Source: Oceaniglobus trochenteri
GTDB lineage: Bacteria > Pseudomonadota > Alphaproteobacteria > Rhodobacterales > Rhodobacteraceae
DNA length: 64,000 nucleotides
Direction of reading: 5' to 3'
Assembly: GCF_020529025.1 (NCBI RefSeq)
Contig: NZ_JACNMM010000005.1
Coordinates: forward strand, 1-64,000
Translations under genes and position numbers: made by a program
The notes under the pieces: generated by a model
Told to the model about the DNA's origin: nothing
Database searches by the model: none
Seen by the model: the letters and a program-made list of their open reading frames with translations, nothing else
Shown here: one piece after another, positions 16,693 through 25,378 of the stretch
Numbering within the stretch: position 1 is the stretch's first letter
Layout of the letters: each line of letters starts with the position of its first letter

Positions 16693-16999
16693 GGGTTACA
16701 GTTGCTAGGACATTGCGACCCAACGGGCCCGGGCGCCTCTGTCATGTGCGCAACCGCGATTCCGGCATGAACTGAACAGCAGCGACCGGTAGGGTTTTTT
16801 CGCTCCGCTGACGCATGCCATCTCAGCGCCGGGGTTGCGCGAAATTGCGGCCCGACGCGCCCATATTCCGGCGTTCTGGCCCAGCCAAGGTCCTCCCAAT
16901 GCTCAAATGGTTTGATCGATGGAGGAAAGCGGCTACCCTTGGCATCAAGCGGCAATCCACCCGGGGGGATATCCGCTTCATCTAAAGTGGACTTTTACA
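16693..16999. other. Non-coding or decayed stretch before the RTX gene
   Basis: No recognisable protein was found on either strand. A minus-strand frame at 16674-16955 has no family features. The stretch should contain the promoter of the RTX gene. A weak start-region motif (TTTTACA just before ATG 17000) is all that can be pointed to. Confidence 0.4.
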
Positions 17000-19489
17000 A
17001 TGAGCTTTTCCGCCAGTGCCTCGAACAAGATCATCGGAGCATCGCGCGATGGCAACTTCCTGACCGTCCAGAACCTTGCCCATGGAAACTTCCTGCTGGC
17101 CTTCGTGAATCACGATGACGGTTATCTGACAAGCCGTGTGATAGACGCGGCCGGGACGGTCCTGCGGACGGATGTCCTGAGCGAGGCAGTGGTGTCATCC
17201 GATTTCGTCAACGATATTTTCATTGGACCGGACGGGCGCCGGACGCTGACGTATTTGTCCGGCGACCAGATCATCGTGCAGCATTTCAGCGATCAAGGGG
17301 TGCCAGAGGAGGCGACGGTTGCAATCGATGTCGCCACGAACATTGTAGATGTGACCGTTTCCGGGGACGGAGCCATCAACATCCTTGAGGTCAGCAAAGG
17401 GCCTGTCGATACCAGTGGCGATACGGCACGCCAACAAGTCGTGACCGTGCTGCGCAAGTTCGCCCCAGACAGCGGCGATCTGATCGGAGCCACCGATCTT
17501 GAACCCTTGTCGTTCGACGTTGAAGTCTGGGACTCGGGCATTGTCAGCTCGGGGCTGCGGGCCGACCTTTTGACACTCACCTCGGGCGAGATGGTGGCCT
17601 CGGTCCTTCACACCACCAGTGCTGACAACTATTATGTGACAGATGGTTCCGCCCAAGCGTCTTTCGCGCGGGTATCAGACACCCTCCAAACGGTTGTTCC
17701 TTATCAGGCCTATGCCGTCGGTTCGCGCACGCATGACTTCTGGAATGGCATCATCGATTCTGTTGCCCTGCCCGATGGCGGCTGGGCGTTCGGCTATGCG
17801 GCTTGGGCCGGCAGCCCCCCGGGCCTAGTGGTTCACCGGCTAGACGCTGACGGCAGCCCGGTCTTTGACAGTTCCGTTGGCCGTTCCGGGTATCTTTTGG
17901 GGTTGGATCTTGTGGCCGGGGAAGACGACCGACTGCACGTCACCTATTCTCTCAGCGAAGGCTCCCGCCTGCGCGGGACCAACAGCATCACCACTCTCGA
18001 TCTTCAGGGCGACACGCTCGCCCTGCGTTCCGACGGGACCGACCGCCTGCCACTCAGCACATCGGCCGCGTCGAACTGGTATCAAGACCTTGTCGTTCTC
18101 AAAAGCGGTGGCGGTTTTGCCACCTTCTTTTTGGGTGAAAATCGCGGGGGGGACATATTTTTCAACCACACAGTCGATCTTCATGAAGGGACGATCGGCA
18201 AGGACCTGCTCCGGGGGACAGACGCACCCGAAAGCTTCCTTGGGCTCGAAGCGAACGACACGATCCAGGGGCTTGGTGGCGCGGATTTGATCGCTGGCGG
18301 TTCGGGCGCCGACAGTCTGGAAGGTGGAGACGGGGACGACACCATCGAAGGCGGAACTGGTGCGGACTTCATTGATGGTGGTGCGGGCAACGACCTCCTG
18401 TTCGGTTCTGATCGTGCCGGTACATTGAACCAGGAAAGATCTGTGACCATCCTCGGGGGTGACGGCAATGATGAGATTGTTGGAAGTCGAGAGGCAGACA
18501 TCCTGGATGGCGGCGCCGATGACGACGTCATCTATGGACGAAACAAGGCAGACGCCATGTCCGGCGGTGCGGGCAACGACACGCTGTACGGCGAACAGGG
18601 GGCGGATACGCTTGACGGCGGGTCCGGTGCGGACCGTATGCACGGTGGCCTGGACCAAGACGTCTATTATGTTGACGATCTCGGTGACGTCGTGGTCGAA
18701 ACTCCGACCGGCAGCAGAAATGACACCGTCTATGCCTCGGTCGACTTTCGCATGGAGCAGTCGCATATCGAAAACCTGTATCTGACGGGTGCGGCCATTC
18801 TGGGCGCCGGCAACGGTCTTGCGAATGAAATCCGAGGAAACCGTGAGGCCAACATCCTCGACGGGGGGCGCAATAACGACACGCTGATGGGCGGAGCGGG
18901 CAATGACACCTACTTCGTCCGTGCGCCCGGCGACACCGTGATCGAAGCGGCCGGGCGCGGTCAGACCGATACAGTACGCGCCTTCCGATCCTATGAATTG
19001 ACAGCGAATGTCGAACGGCTTTTCATGCAGACGGTCTATACCAAAGATGGCAATCCGGCGATCTTCAACGCAATCGGCAACGAGGAGAACAACACCATCG
19101 TTGGCACTCCCTTCGCCAATACAATCGCCGGACGGGGCGGGCGCGACACGCTCAAAGGGCAAGCAGGCGCGGATACATTTGTCTTTGACCGTGAACTTGG
19201 CCCTGACAACGTGGATCGGATCATTGACTTCAATACGAATTCGGCGAACGAGGGCGATACCCTCAAGCTGAAGTCGGCCGTATTCACGGGGCTTGCAGAT
19301 GGCGCACTGGATGCATCGGTTTTCGCCTTGGGCGCCCATGCACAGGATGCGGCCGATCGCCTGATCTTCGAACAAGCCTCGGGCCGGTTGTGGTATGATG
19401 CGGACGGCACTGGTCCGTCAGCTCAGATTCTATTTGCCACCTTTGATCAAGACGCCATCCTGACACCCGAAAATATCGAAATTTTCTGA
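17000..19489 (+). CDS. RTX calcium-binding secreted protein
   Basis: The 829-residue protein has an N-terminal half (to about residue 400) without a recognisable enzyme domain; it resembles a beta-propeller-like or repeat region with motifs such as DGGWAFGYAAW. From about residue 403, blocks of GGxGxDxxx nonapeptides follow at about 410-470, 483-550, 610-640 and 690-730, for example GGSGADSLEGGDGDDTIEGG. These repeats bind calcium and fold after export. The C-terminus (LTPENIEIF) fits a type I secretion signal, and there is no Sec signal peptide. No HlyB/HlyD-like exporter is in the window. Base composition is lower in GC than neighbours, suggesting transfer. The start lacks a strong ribosome site. 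Confidence 0.85.
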   Translation: MSFSASASNKIIGASRDGNFLTVQNLAHGNFLLAFVNHDDGYLTSRVIDAAGTVLRTDVLSEAVVSSDFVNDIFIGPDGRRTLTYLSGDQIIVQHFSDQGVPEEATVAIDVATNIVDVTVSGDGAINILEVSKGPVDTSGDTARQQVVTVLRKFAPDSGDLIGATDLEPLSFDVEVWDSGIVSSGLRADLLTLTSGEMVASVLHTTSADNYYVTDGSAQASFARVSDTLQTVVPYQAYAVGSRTHDFWNGIIDSVALPDGGWAFGYAAWAGSPPGLVVHRLDADGSPVFDSSVGRSGYLLGLDLVAGEDDRLHVTYSLSEGSRLRGTNSITTLDLQGDTLALRSDGTDRLPLSTSAASNWYQDLVVLKSGGGFATFFLGENRGGDIFFNHTVDLHEGTIGKDLLRGTDAPESFLGLEANDTIQGLGGADLIAGGSGADSLEGGDGDDTIEGGTGADFIDGGAGNDLLFGSDRAGTLNQERSVTILGGDGNDEIVGSREADILDGGADDDVIYGRNKADAMSGGAGNDTLYGEQGADTLDGGSGADRMHGGLDQDVYYVDDLGDVVVETPTGSRNDTVYASVDFRMEQSHIENLYLTGAAILGAGNGLANEIRGNREANILDGGRNNDTLMGGAGNDTYFVRAPGDTVIEAAGRGQTDTVRAFRSYELTANVERLFMQTVYTKDGNPAIFNAIGNEENNTIVGTPFANTIAGRGGRDTLKGQAGADTFVFDRELGPDNVDRIIDFNTNSANEGDTLKLKSAVFTGLADGALDASVFALGAHAQDAADRLIFEQASGRLWYDADGTGPSAQILFATFDQDAILTPENIEIF

Positions 19490-19510
19490 GCCAGGGGTCC
19501 CCTCGCCTTC

Positions 19511-19542
19511 GCAGGTCAGGCTGCTCGCTCGGCCTGACCTGC
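19511..19542 (+). terminator. Hairpin after the RTX gene
   Basis: Perfect 10-base arms GCAGGTCAGG (19511-19520) and CCTGACCTGC (19533-19542) with a 12-base loop lie 22 bases past the RTX stop. There is no T-tract, but the location suits a terminator. Confidence 0.55.
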
Positions 19543-19624
19543 CATTGTTGGTGATGGATATTCTCGACAACGCAAACCGGAGGGAGAGATTCACTGAGAG
19601 AACCCTGACGGTCAGATCAGACAC

Positions 19625-20120
19625 ATGCCAAAGCCTAGACCCGCCCTCCACCGTACGACGAACTGGTCAATCTACAACGCATGGCTCAGGCAGCTTGGCT
19701 CGTTCTCGGTCTGGTTCGACGCCGACATGATTTCCGAAGGCGGAGAAGAGCGGCAAGCGAGGACGGCCCCAAACGTTCTCGGAGTTGGCTTGGATCGCGC
19801 CTCCGGAAAGCTGCTGAACCCTTTGATCGATAGTATCGGAATCAAGTTCCCCAGCGACGGTGAGTGACTGGCCCGCAGGCATGATGCGGTCATCGAGCAA
19901 ACCGCAACCGGGATCTTAGCCATCCGTCGCGACGGGCGCGACTGGAAGACACCGGGACGTTGCCATGCCCGAAGTCAGGTCGAGGCCAAGATGACATGAC
20001 CGAAGCGCTTCGGGGAAACGATGAAGACACGAGTCCCAAACCGCCGAAATCCGGTTCCGCCCCGCAATCTTGAACTGCTTCAAAGCACCCGGCTCTGCCG
20101 AGAGTGGCCCCGTGGAATAA
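19625..20120 (+). pseudogene. IS5-like transposase remnant
   Basis: The start MPKPRPALHRTTNWSIYNAW followed by LRQLGSFSVWFDADM matches the N-terminus of IS5-family transposases. The frame then jumps to LNPLIDSIGIKFPSDGEW, a block normally about 130 residues into the enzyme. Later pieces follow: DAVIEQTATGILAIRRDGR, HARSQVEAKM, and in another frame ESQTAEIRFRPAILNCFKAPG, a typical C-terminus, ending near 20120. At roughly half normal length with internal deletion and frameshifts it cannot be active. No clear terminal inverted repeats were found. Confidence 0.8.
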
Positions 20121-20399
20121 CGCCATTAGGGAAAGGGAAAGTCATGCTTCAGCCACGAGTTGCGCAACATGTATCACCGCCCCTTGCGCAAGGGGGGGCG
20201 AGATCAGTTTCGCGCAGCCTCAGGCGCTGACATGTATCCGGCCTCAATTGCGCCCACAAACATGCCGCCGGCCCCTATGGTTCGCAGACCAGGTTTCAAA
20301 TCAACGCCGCGTGCTCGAAGGCACTCTGTTGCAGGCTGGGTCATCTGATCCCGTCGCTCGATCGTTGCGCCAAACTTCTCCTTGCCCTGTTCCACTTCG

Positions 20400-21440
20400 A
20401 CGTCTTCGGGATTGTGACCGCTGATACACTCACGGCCGGAAACTGATAGACGCTGCCCAAAGCCATCAGAGCCCCAACGATCCGCACCATTTTGTTCCCC
20501 AGCGCTATCCGCAGGAGCATTGGCGGCATGCGCGCCAGCTTACCGCCTTGCCAGATACCCGGTCGCGCGCTCGCATGGATATGACGATGACACTTTCGGC
20601 CCAGATGATCAGCAGCCGCCCAAGGAAGCGGGCGCCCATCTTGGTCGGAGTTCCGAGGCGCTCCGTAAGCTGACCTGGCGAGAGGCCGAGCCACGCAGCA
20701 ACGTCGCGTGCCATGCAGAATGTGCCGTGTTGGGGCCAAGGACTGCGACGGCCATCGCGAACAGTGGGCCGATGCCGGCGACCGTCATTTACCGTCGCAC
20801 GACAGCGTTCTCATTGGCGCGTCGGGCGATTTCGGCATCAAGCTTGCCGATCTCAGCCTCCAGATGGGTGAGCGCTCCGAGCGGTGTCTTCGGAGTGGCA
20901 ATGGCATCGAAAGTCAGGCCGCTTTCCGGATCCTCAACGATGCCGATCAGTCGTGCTGCCTTCGCGCCACCCTGCAGCACGATCTGCCTGAACTCGCCCA
21001 GGTAATCAAAGAGCGCGTGGATCAACTGCCTCCCCAGCCAGCTCGGAGTTCGCGGATGCGGATGACCACCACGGCCCCTTGAGTATCTTAGCTCTTTCCC
21101 GCCAAAAAGCGCGTCGTCGGGCGCATGGCCGCTTTGCAAGTCGCGCCGCCATCGGCTGTGTCATTCCTTTGCGCTTCGCCAAGGGCTTCACACATGAGCG
21201 TGCCTCAACTCATGGCCAAGCTATCCGACCTCGCGGCCCCAGAAATGCGCACCGCCGTTGGCTTCCGTCGCGACAGCACAGGAGGGAAGCCGACCGAAAA
21301 AATCCAACACCTGCCCCCCTCGCAACTTCTTGCGGATCGCCCCAAACCCGGAACCGTCAGAACCATGCGCCTGGAGCACATTGTTCACCACGTCGAACCC
21401 GGCCCTCCGAAATGATCGCTCTCCACTGTGGGTCGTAGCA
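20400..21440 (-). pseudogene. IS110-family transposase remnant
   Basis: Read on the minus strand from about 21440, fragments in shifting frames reproduce an IS110 transposase in order: LRGGQVLDFFGRLPSCAVAT, then VKPLAKRKGMT (normally VKPFVKRQKND), LIGIVEDPESGLTFDAIAT, AEIGKLDAEIARRANENAV, then DVAAWLGLSPGQLTERLGTP with TKMGARFLGRLLIIWAE, and finally LGNKMVRIVGALMALGSVYQ. At least three frame changes and some substitutions in the DEDD-like region make it inactive. Boundaries are approximate because no ends or target duplications could be identified. Confidence 0.75.
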
Positions 21441-21814
21441 GACCAACCCAGGCGCACAGGTGCCGTAGCGGAGCAGACACATCATCAACGCCAAGCCATG
21501 TCGCCGAAACCATCGACATGGTACAGATCGTGTTCCGCGCTGCATTTCAAGATGTCTGTACCGTCGTTGCCTTGCAACGTATCGCCACATGAAATTGCCT
21601 GGATCTACCAGCTGGCACCATAAGAGACGCCAGTTCGAACGTATCCCCAAAGCACGTCAAACCCACCCCTGTCTCTCTCAGCGGAAGCGCAAGTACTGCG
21701 GGAAAAACAGCCGCCTCACTAGGAAACCACGGACCGAGGTGTGTGAAAGTGAGCCGATCTAGCCGGCCCTGGCTCAGTCCAGACGGCATGGCCTTCGCGT
21801 CTCCCAGAGGGAGA
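21441..21814. other. Unassigned DNA between the IS remnant and recA
   Basis: No frame on either strand shows a family pattern. The lower GC and broken frames look like the rest of the decayed island, so further transposon debris is likely, but I cannot name any. Confidence 0.4.
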
Positions 21815-21845
21815 CGAAGCCGCAACTAACCCTGTCGCGGCTTCG
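21815..21845 (-). terminator. Hairpin downstream of recA
   Basis: Nine-base perfect arms CGAAGCCGC (21815-21823) and GCGGCTTCG (21837-21845) with a 13-base loop lie about 75 bases past the recA stop on the minus strand. Read that way a short pyrimidine run follows. It is a plausible recA terminator. Confidence 0.45.
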
Positions 21846-21921
21846 AATTTTGCAAGGGGGAGGCGCTTGGGCGGGAATCCGACGCATCCATCAGGCTGCG
21901 CCAAAATCGCGCCGCGAGGTC

Positions 21922-22992
21922 TCAGTCGTCCAACAGAGGCTCTTCGTCGGATCCGCTGCCGTCAAAATCAAGCCCGTGAGAGGCGCGGATCTTGTCTTCG
22001 ATCTCAAGCGCCATGGCGGGGTTGTCCTTCAGGAACTGCTTGGCGTTCTCACGCCCCTGGCCGATCCGTTCGTCGCCATAGGAAAACCAGGAGCCCGACT
22101 TGTTGACCACGCCGGCCATCACGCCAAGGTCCAACAGTTCTCCGCGCTTCGAGATGCCCTCGCCATACATGATATCGAATTCGACAACCTTGAAAGGCGG
22201 CGCCACCTTGTTCTTGACGACCTTGACCTTGGTCTGGTTGCCAACAACCTCATCGCGATCCTTGACCGATCCGATGCGGCGGATATCCAGGCGCACCGAA
22301 GAGTAGAACTTGAGCGCGTTGCCCCCGGTCGTCGTTTCCGGGCTGCCGAACATCACGCCGATCTTCATGCGCAGCTGGTTGATGAAGACCACCATGCATT
22401 TGCTGCGGCTGATCGAACCGGTCAACTTGCGCATGGCCTGGCTCATCAGGCGGGCCTGAACGCCGACACTGGAATCGCCCATGTCGCCTTCCAGTTCCGA
22501 CTTGGGAATAAGCGCCGCGACCGAATCGACCACCACGAGGCTGACAGCCCCCGAACGCACCAGCGTATCGACGATTTCCAAGGCCTGTTCACCGGTGTCG
22601 GGCTGGCTGATCAAAAGCTCGTCAAGGTTGACGCCCAGCTTCTTGGCATATTGCGGATCAAGCGCGTGTTCGGCATCGACGAATGCGCAAACACCGCCGT
22701 TCTTCTGCTCTTCCGCAACCACATGCAGGGTCAGCGTGGTCTTGCCGGAACTTTCCGGCCCATAGATCTCGATCACGCGCCCCCGCGGCAAGCCGCCGAT
22801 CCCGAGCGCAATGTCGAGCCCTAGGGAACCCGTTGAAATCGCTTCAATCTCGGCCACCGGATTGTCGGCGCCCAGCTTCATGATGGAGCCCTTGCCGAAC
22901 TGGCGTTCGATCTGGGCCAGCGCCGAATCCAGCGCCTTTTGTCTGTCTGCGTTGCGCTTGTCGGTCATTTCGAGAAGATTTGCTGTTGCCAT
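21922..22992 (-). CDS. recA: Recombinase RecA
   Basis: The 356-residue protein drives homologous strand exchange and the SOS response by stimulating LexA self-cleavage. The Walker A motif [59 protein letters not shown] and the acidic tail SDEEPLLDD are all typical. The ATG at 22992 follows an AAGGA-like site and gives the standard length; the longest open frame, from 23109, would begin upstream of the SOS box. The gene has a perfect alphaproteobacterial SOS box and follows cckA on the same strand with a 172-base gap. Confidence 0.98.
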   Translation of the reverse strand: MATANLLEMTDKRNADRQKALDSALAQIERQFGKGSIMKLGADNPVAEIEAISTGSLGLDIALGIGGLPRGRVIEIYGPESSGKTTLTLHVVAEEQKNGGVCAFVDAEHALDPQYAKKLGVNLDELLISQPDTGEQALEIVDTLVRSGAVSLVVVDSVAALIPKSELEGDMGDSSVGVQARLMSQAMRKLTGSISRSKCMVVFINQLRMKIGVMFGSPETTTGGNALKFYSSVRLDIRRIGSVKDRDEVVGNQTKVKVVKNKVAPPFKVVEFDIMYGEGISKRGELLDLGVMAGVVNKSGSWFSYGDERIGQGRENAKQFLKDNPAMALEIEDKIRASHGLDFDGSGSDEEPLLDD

Positions 22993-23042
22993 GTCATGCA
23001 TCCTTATTCCACACCCGTTGCCGGGCGGCAATCGCTGCTTTT

Positions 23043-23057
23043 GTTCGCCTCTTGTTC
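23043..23057. promoter_or_regulatory. SOS (LexA) box of recA
   Basis: GTTC-GCCTCTT-GTTC is a perfect match to the alphaproteobacterial LexA site GTTC-N7-GTTC. It lies 51-65 bases upstream of the recA start codon, where it would cover the promoter. Confidence 0.85.
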
Positions 23058-23120
23058 CCCTCACCTTATGGGACCAAAGGGAGAACATTTCAACTGTTAT
23101 CTTCTTCACGATGCGTCAGA

Positions 23121-23139
23121 TTGGTTAACCAACCGTTAC
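23121..23139. promoter_or_regulatory. Palindrome and partial CtrA-like site upstream of recA
   Basis: A perfect 12-base palindrome TTGGTTAACCAA spans 23121-23132. Overlapping it, TTAA-N7-TTAC at 23125-23139 differs from the CtrA consensus TTAA-N7-TTAA at one base. It lies between the end of cckA and recA. Confidence 0.35.
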
Positions 23140-23164
23140 GTTTTTCGGAGGTAGGTCGCAGATC

Positions 23165-25300
23165 TCAACGCAATTGATCCTGCACGGTCGACGTCAGTTG
23201 CGTGAGCGAGAAGGGCTTGGGCAGGAAGACCGAGTTGGGGATGTTGGCCTGTGTCTCCGACAGGTTTTCCTCGGAATATCCCGACACGAAGACGACCTTG
23301 GTCTCAGGACGCGTCATCAGCGCTTCTTTCACCCACGAGGGGCCGTCCATGCCCGGCATGATGACGTCGGTCACGAAGATATCCACCCTCAGGGTGCTGT
23401 CCTCGAGAATCGTCATCGCCTCTTCGCCGTTCTCGGCCTCGATCACGGTATAGCCCCGAAGGCGCAGGGCGCGCGATGCGAAGGCGCGAACGGGCGCCTC
23501 GTCCTCGACCAACAGCACGACACCGTCTCCCACCTGAATGGACTTTGCCGGTCGAGCATCGGCAACCTTGACGGCCGCCCCTTCCTCGGCCCGGTGGGCG
23601 GGGAAATAGAGTGTGAAGCACGACCCTTCGCCCGGTGTACTGTCGGCGAAGATGAAACCGCCGGTCTGCTTGACGATGCCATAAGCAGTGGACAGGCCCA
23701 GGCCTGTCCCCTCGCCCGCCTTCTTCGTCGTGAAGAACGGTTCGAAGATCTTGGGCAGCTTGTCGGGCGTTATCCCGACGCCCTGGTCCCGCACCCGCAC
23801 CGTCACATAGACGCCTGCCGGAACGATCACCCGGTCGCGGGCCATCGGTTCGGCCAGGGTTTCCGCCTGCGTCTCGATCGTGATCTTGCCCCCCGCGCGC
23901 ATCGCATCGCGGGCGTTCACCACCAGGTTCATGATCACCTGCTCAAGCTGCCGTTTGTCGGCGCGGATCGGAAGCAGCGCCGGATCGTGCGAGAACGACA
24001 GATGCACCTTCTCGCCCACCAGGCGGTTCAGCAGGTGGGTCAGTTCGGCGAGGGTAAGACGCAGGTCAAGGTATTCGGGGCGCAGGTTCTGCTTGCGCGA
24101 GAAGGCCAGAAGCTGCCCCACGAGGCTGGCGGCGCGGTTGGCGTTCTGGTTGATCTGCTCCAGATCGGCGAAATCAGGGTCCATCTCGTCGCGCCGCAGC
24201 AGAAGAAGGTCGCAGTGGCCGCTGATGGCCGTCAGCAGGTTGTTGAAATCATGGGCCACCCCCCCGGCCAGTTGCCCGATGGCCTGCATCTTCTGGCTCT
24301 GGACGAACTGCGCCTCGAGGGTCTTCAGCTCGGTCGCGTCATGCAGGACCGCCACCAGCTTGACCCCATCTTCCTGCCCGATCTGGCCCAGGGTGATTTG
24401 CAGATAGCGATCGACCTTGCCGGGCGTCAGGCGCACCACCTCGGGGCGGTGCAACCCGCGCCCGTCGAAGGCATCGGCCAACCAGTCGCGGACCGGCCGC
24501 CCCAGCCCCTCGACAACCGAGGCCAGCCCCTGCCCGACGATGTCCATGTCATCCAGCAACTGGCGGGCGCGGCGGTTGGCGCGGTCAACCTTTCCGTCGG
24601 CCGCAATCTGGAGGATCGGCACCGGCAGATTTTCAAAATACCTGTCCTGGCCCGGATCATCGGGGACCAGCGCAGCCGGGTCGACCGGAACCGGCGCCTC
24701 GTCGGGCTCCTCGGTCGCGACTTGCGGCTCAGGCGCAGCAAAGCGCCACAGCAACCCGTCGCGCCCCGCCCGCATCACCACGAGCCTGTCCGTTCCGACG
24801 TGCAGCTCCCCGGTGGCATCGCTGCGCCCGCGGGACAGAGCCGCGCGCCGCAGATCAGCGTAGAGTTCTGCCGGGGCGGCTGCAGAAAACTCAAGCAGGC
24901 GCATTGCCTGATCGCCCCCCGTCAGGCCGAACCGTGCCCTTGCCGCGTCATTCTGCACCTCGATCCTGCCGCCGCTGTCGGAAAGAACGACGGCATCGGT
25001 ATCGAACCGGAACATCGCGTCAAAGGCGGCATGGTTGGCGCGGCGGCGGGCGGCCCCCCACAGCGAAAATCCGATGATCACCGCCCCCAGAACCGCCAGC
25101 GACAGGGCAACGAACCACAGCGTCAGCCGCCATCGGTCATCGACCAGAAACAGCCCCACAACGCCCAACCCGGCCGCCAGCCCGAAAAGCACCGGCGCGC
25201 GGGGCGACAGGCCGATGGCGGTCTGTTGAATTCCAGGTGCCGGAGCGAAGATATCTGTCAATGTGAACCCTGGCTTGTGGTCGGAGATGACAACAGCCAT
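23165..25300 (-). CDS. cckA: Hybrid sensor histidine kinase CckA
   Basis: The 711-residue kinase has two N-terminal membrane helices (about 35-75), PAS-type sensor regions (about 95-320), a HisKA domain with the phospho-accepting His350 in GGVAHDFNNLLTAISGH, a HATPase domain with VMNLVVNARDAM and GEGTGLGLSTAYGIV, and a C-terminal receiver with Asp645 in FVTDVIMPGMDG. This order is that of CckA, which passes phosphate through ChpT to CtrA and governs motility, cell-cycle functions and, in several Rhodobacterales, gene transfer agents. ATG at 25300 was chosen over TTG at 25309. A CtrA-type box lies 13 bases upstream, suggesting feedback. Confidence 0.92.
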   Translation of the reverse strand: MAVVISDHKPGFTLTDIFAPAPGIQQTAIGLSPRAPVLFGLAAGLGVVGLFLVDDRWRLTLWFVALSLAVLGAVIIGFSLWGAARRRANHAAFDAMFRFDTDAVVLSDSGGRIEVQNDAARARFGLTGGDQAMRLLEFSAAAPAELYADLRRAALSRGRSDATGELHVGTDRLVVMRAGRDGLLWRFAAPEPQVATEEPDEAPVPVDPAALVPDDPGQDRYFENLPVPILQIAADGKVDRANRRARQLLDDMDIVGQGLASVVEGLGRPVRDWLADAFDGRGLHRPEVVRLTPGKVDRYLQITLGQIGQEDGVKLVAVLHDATELKTLEAQFVQSQKMQAIGQLAGGVAHDFNNLLTAISGHCDLLLLRRDEMDPDFADLEQINQNANRAASLVGQLLAFSRKQNLRPEYLDLRLTLAELTHLLNRLVGEKVHLSFSHDPALLPIRADKRQLEQVIMNLVVNARDAMRAGGKITIETQAETLAEPMARDRVIVPAGVYVTVRVRDQGVGITPDKLPKIFEPFFTTKKAGEGTGLGLSTAYGIVKQTGGFIFADSTPGEGSCFTLYFPAHRAEEGAAVKVADARPAKSIQVGDGVVLLVEDEAPVRAFASRALRLRGYTVIEAENGEEAMTILEDSTLRVDIFVTDVIMPGMDGPSWVKEALMTRPETKVVFVSGYSEENLSETQANIPNSVFLPKPFSLTQLTSTVQDQLR

Positions 25301-25312
25301 GCCCGCCAATGG

Positions 25313-25327
25313 TTAAATCTCCATTAA
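25313..25327. promoter_or_regulatory. CtrA-type box upstream of cckA
   Basis: TTAA-ATCTCCA-TTAA fits the full CtrA consensus TTAA-N7-TTAA. It lies 13-27 bases before the cckA start codon. CckA is the kinase at the head of the CtrA phosphorelay, so a site here suggests autoregulation. Confidence 0.65.
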
Positions 25328-25378
25328 TGCCATGGGCCTGCGTGCGCCTGAACCGACAGAAACGGTTGGCGGAATGGT

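Noticed and set aside
19540-20160. Terminal inverted repeats of the IS5-like remnant
   Set aside because: Only short CATTGTTG- and CAACATG-like strings were seen on the two sides, too short to call ends.
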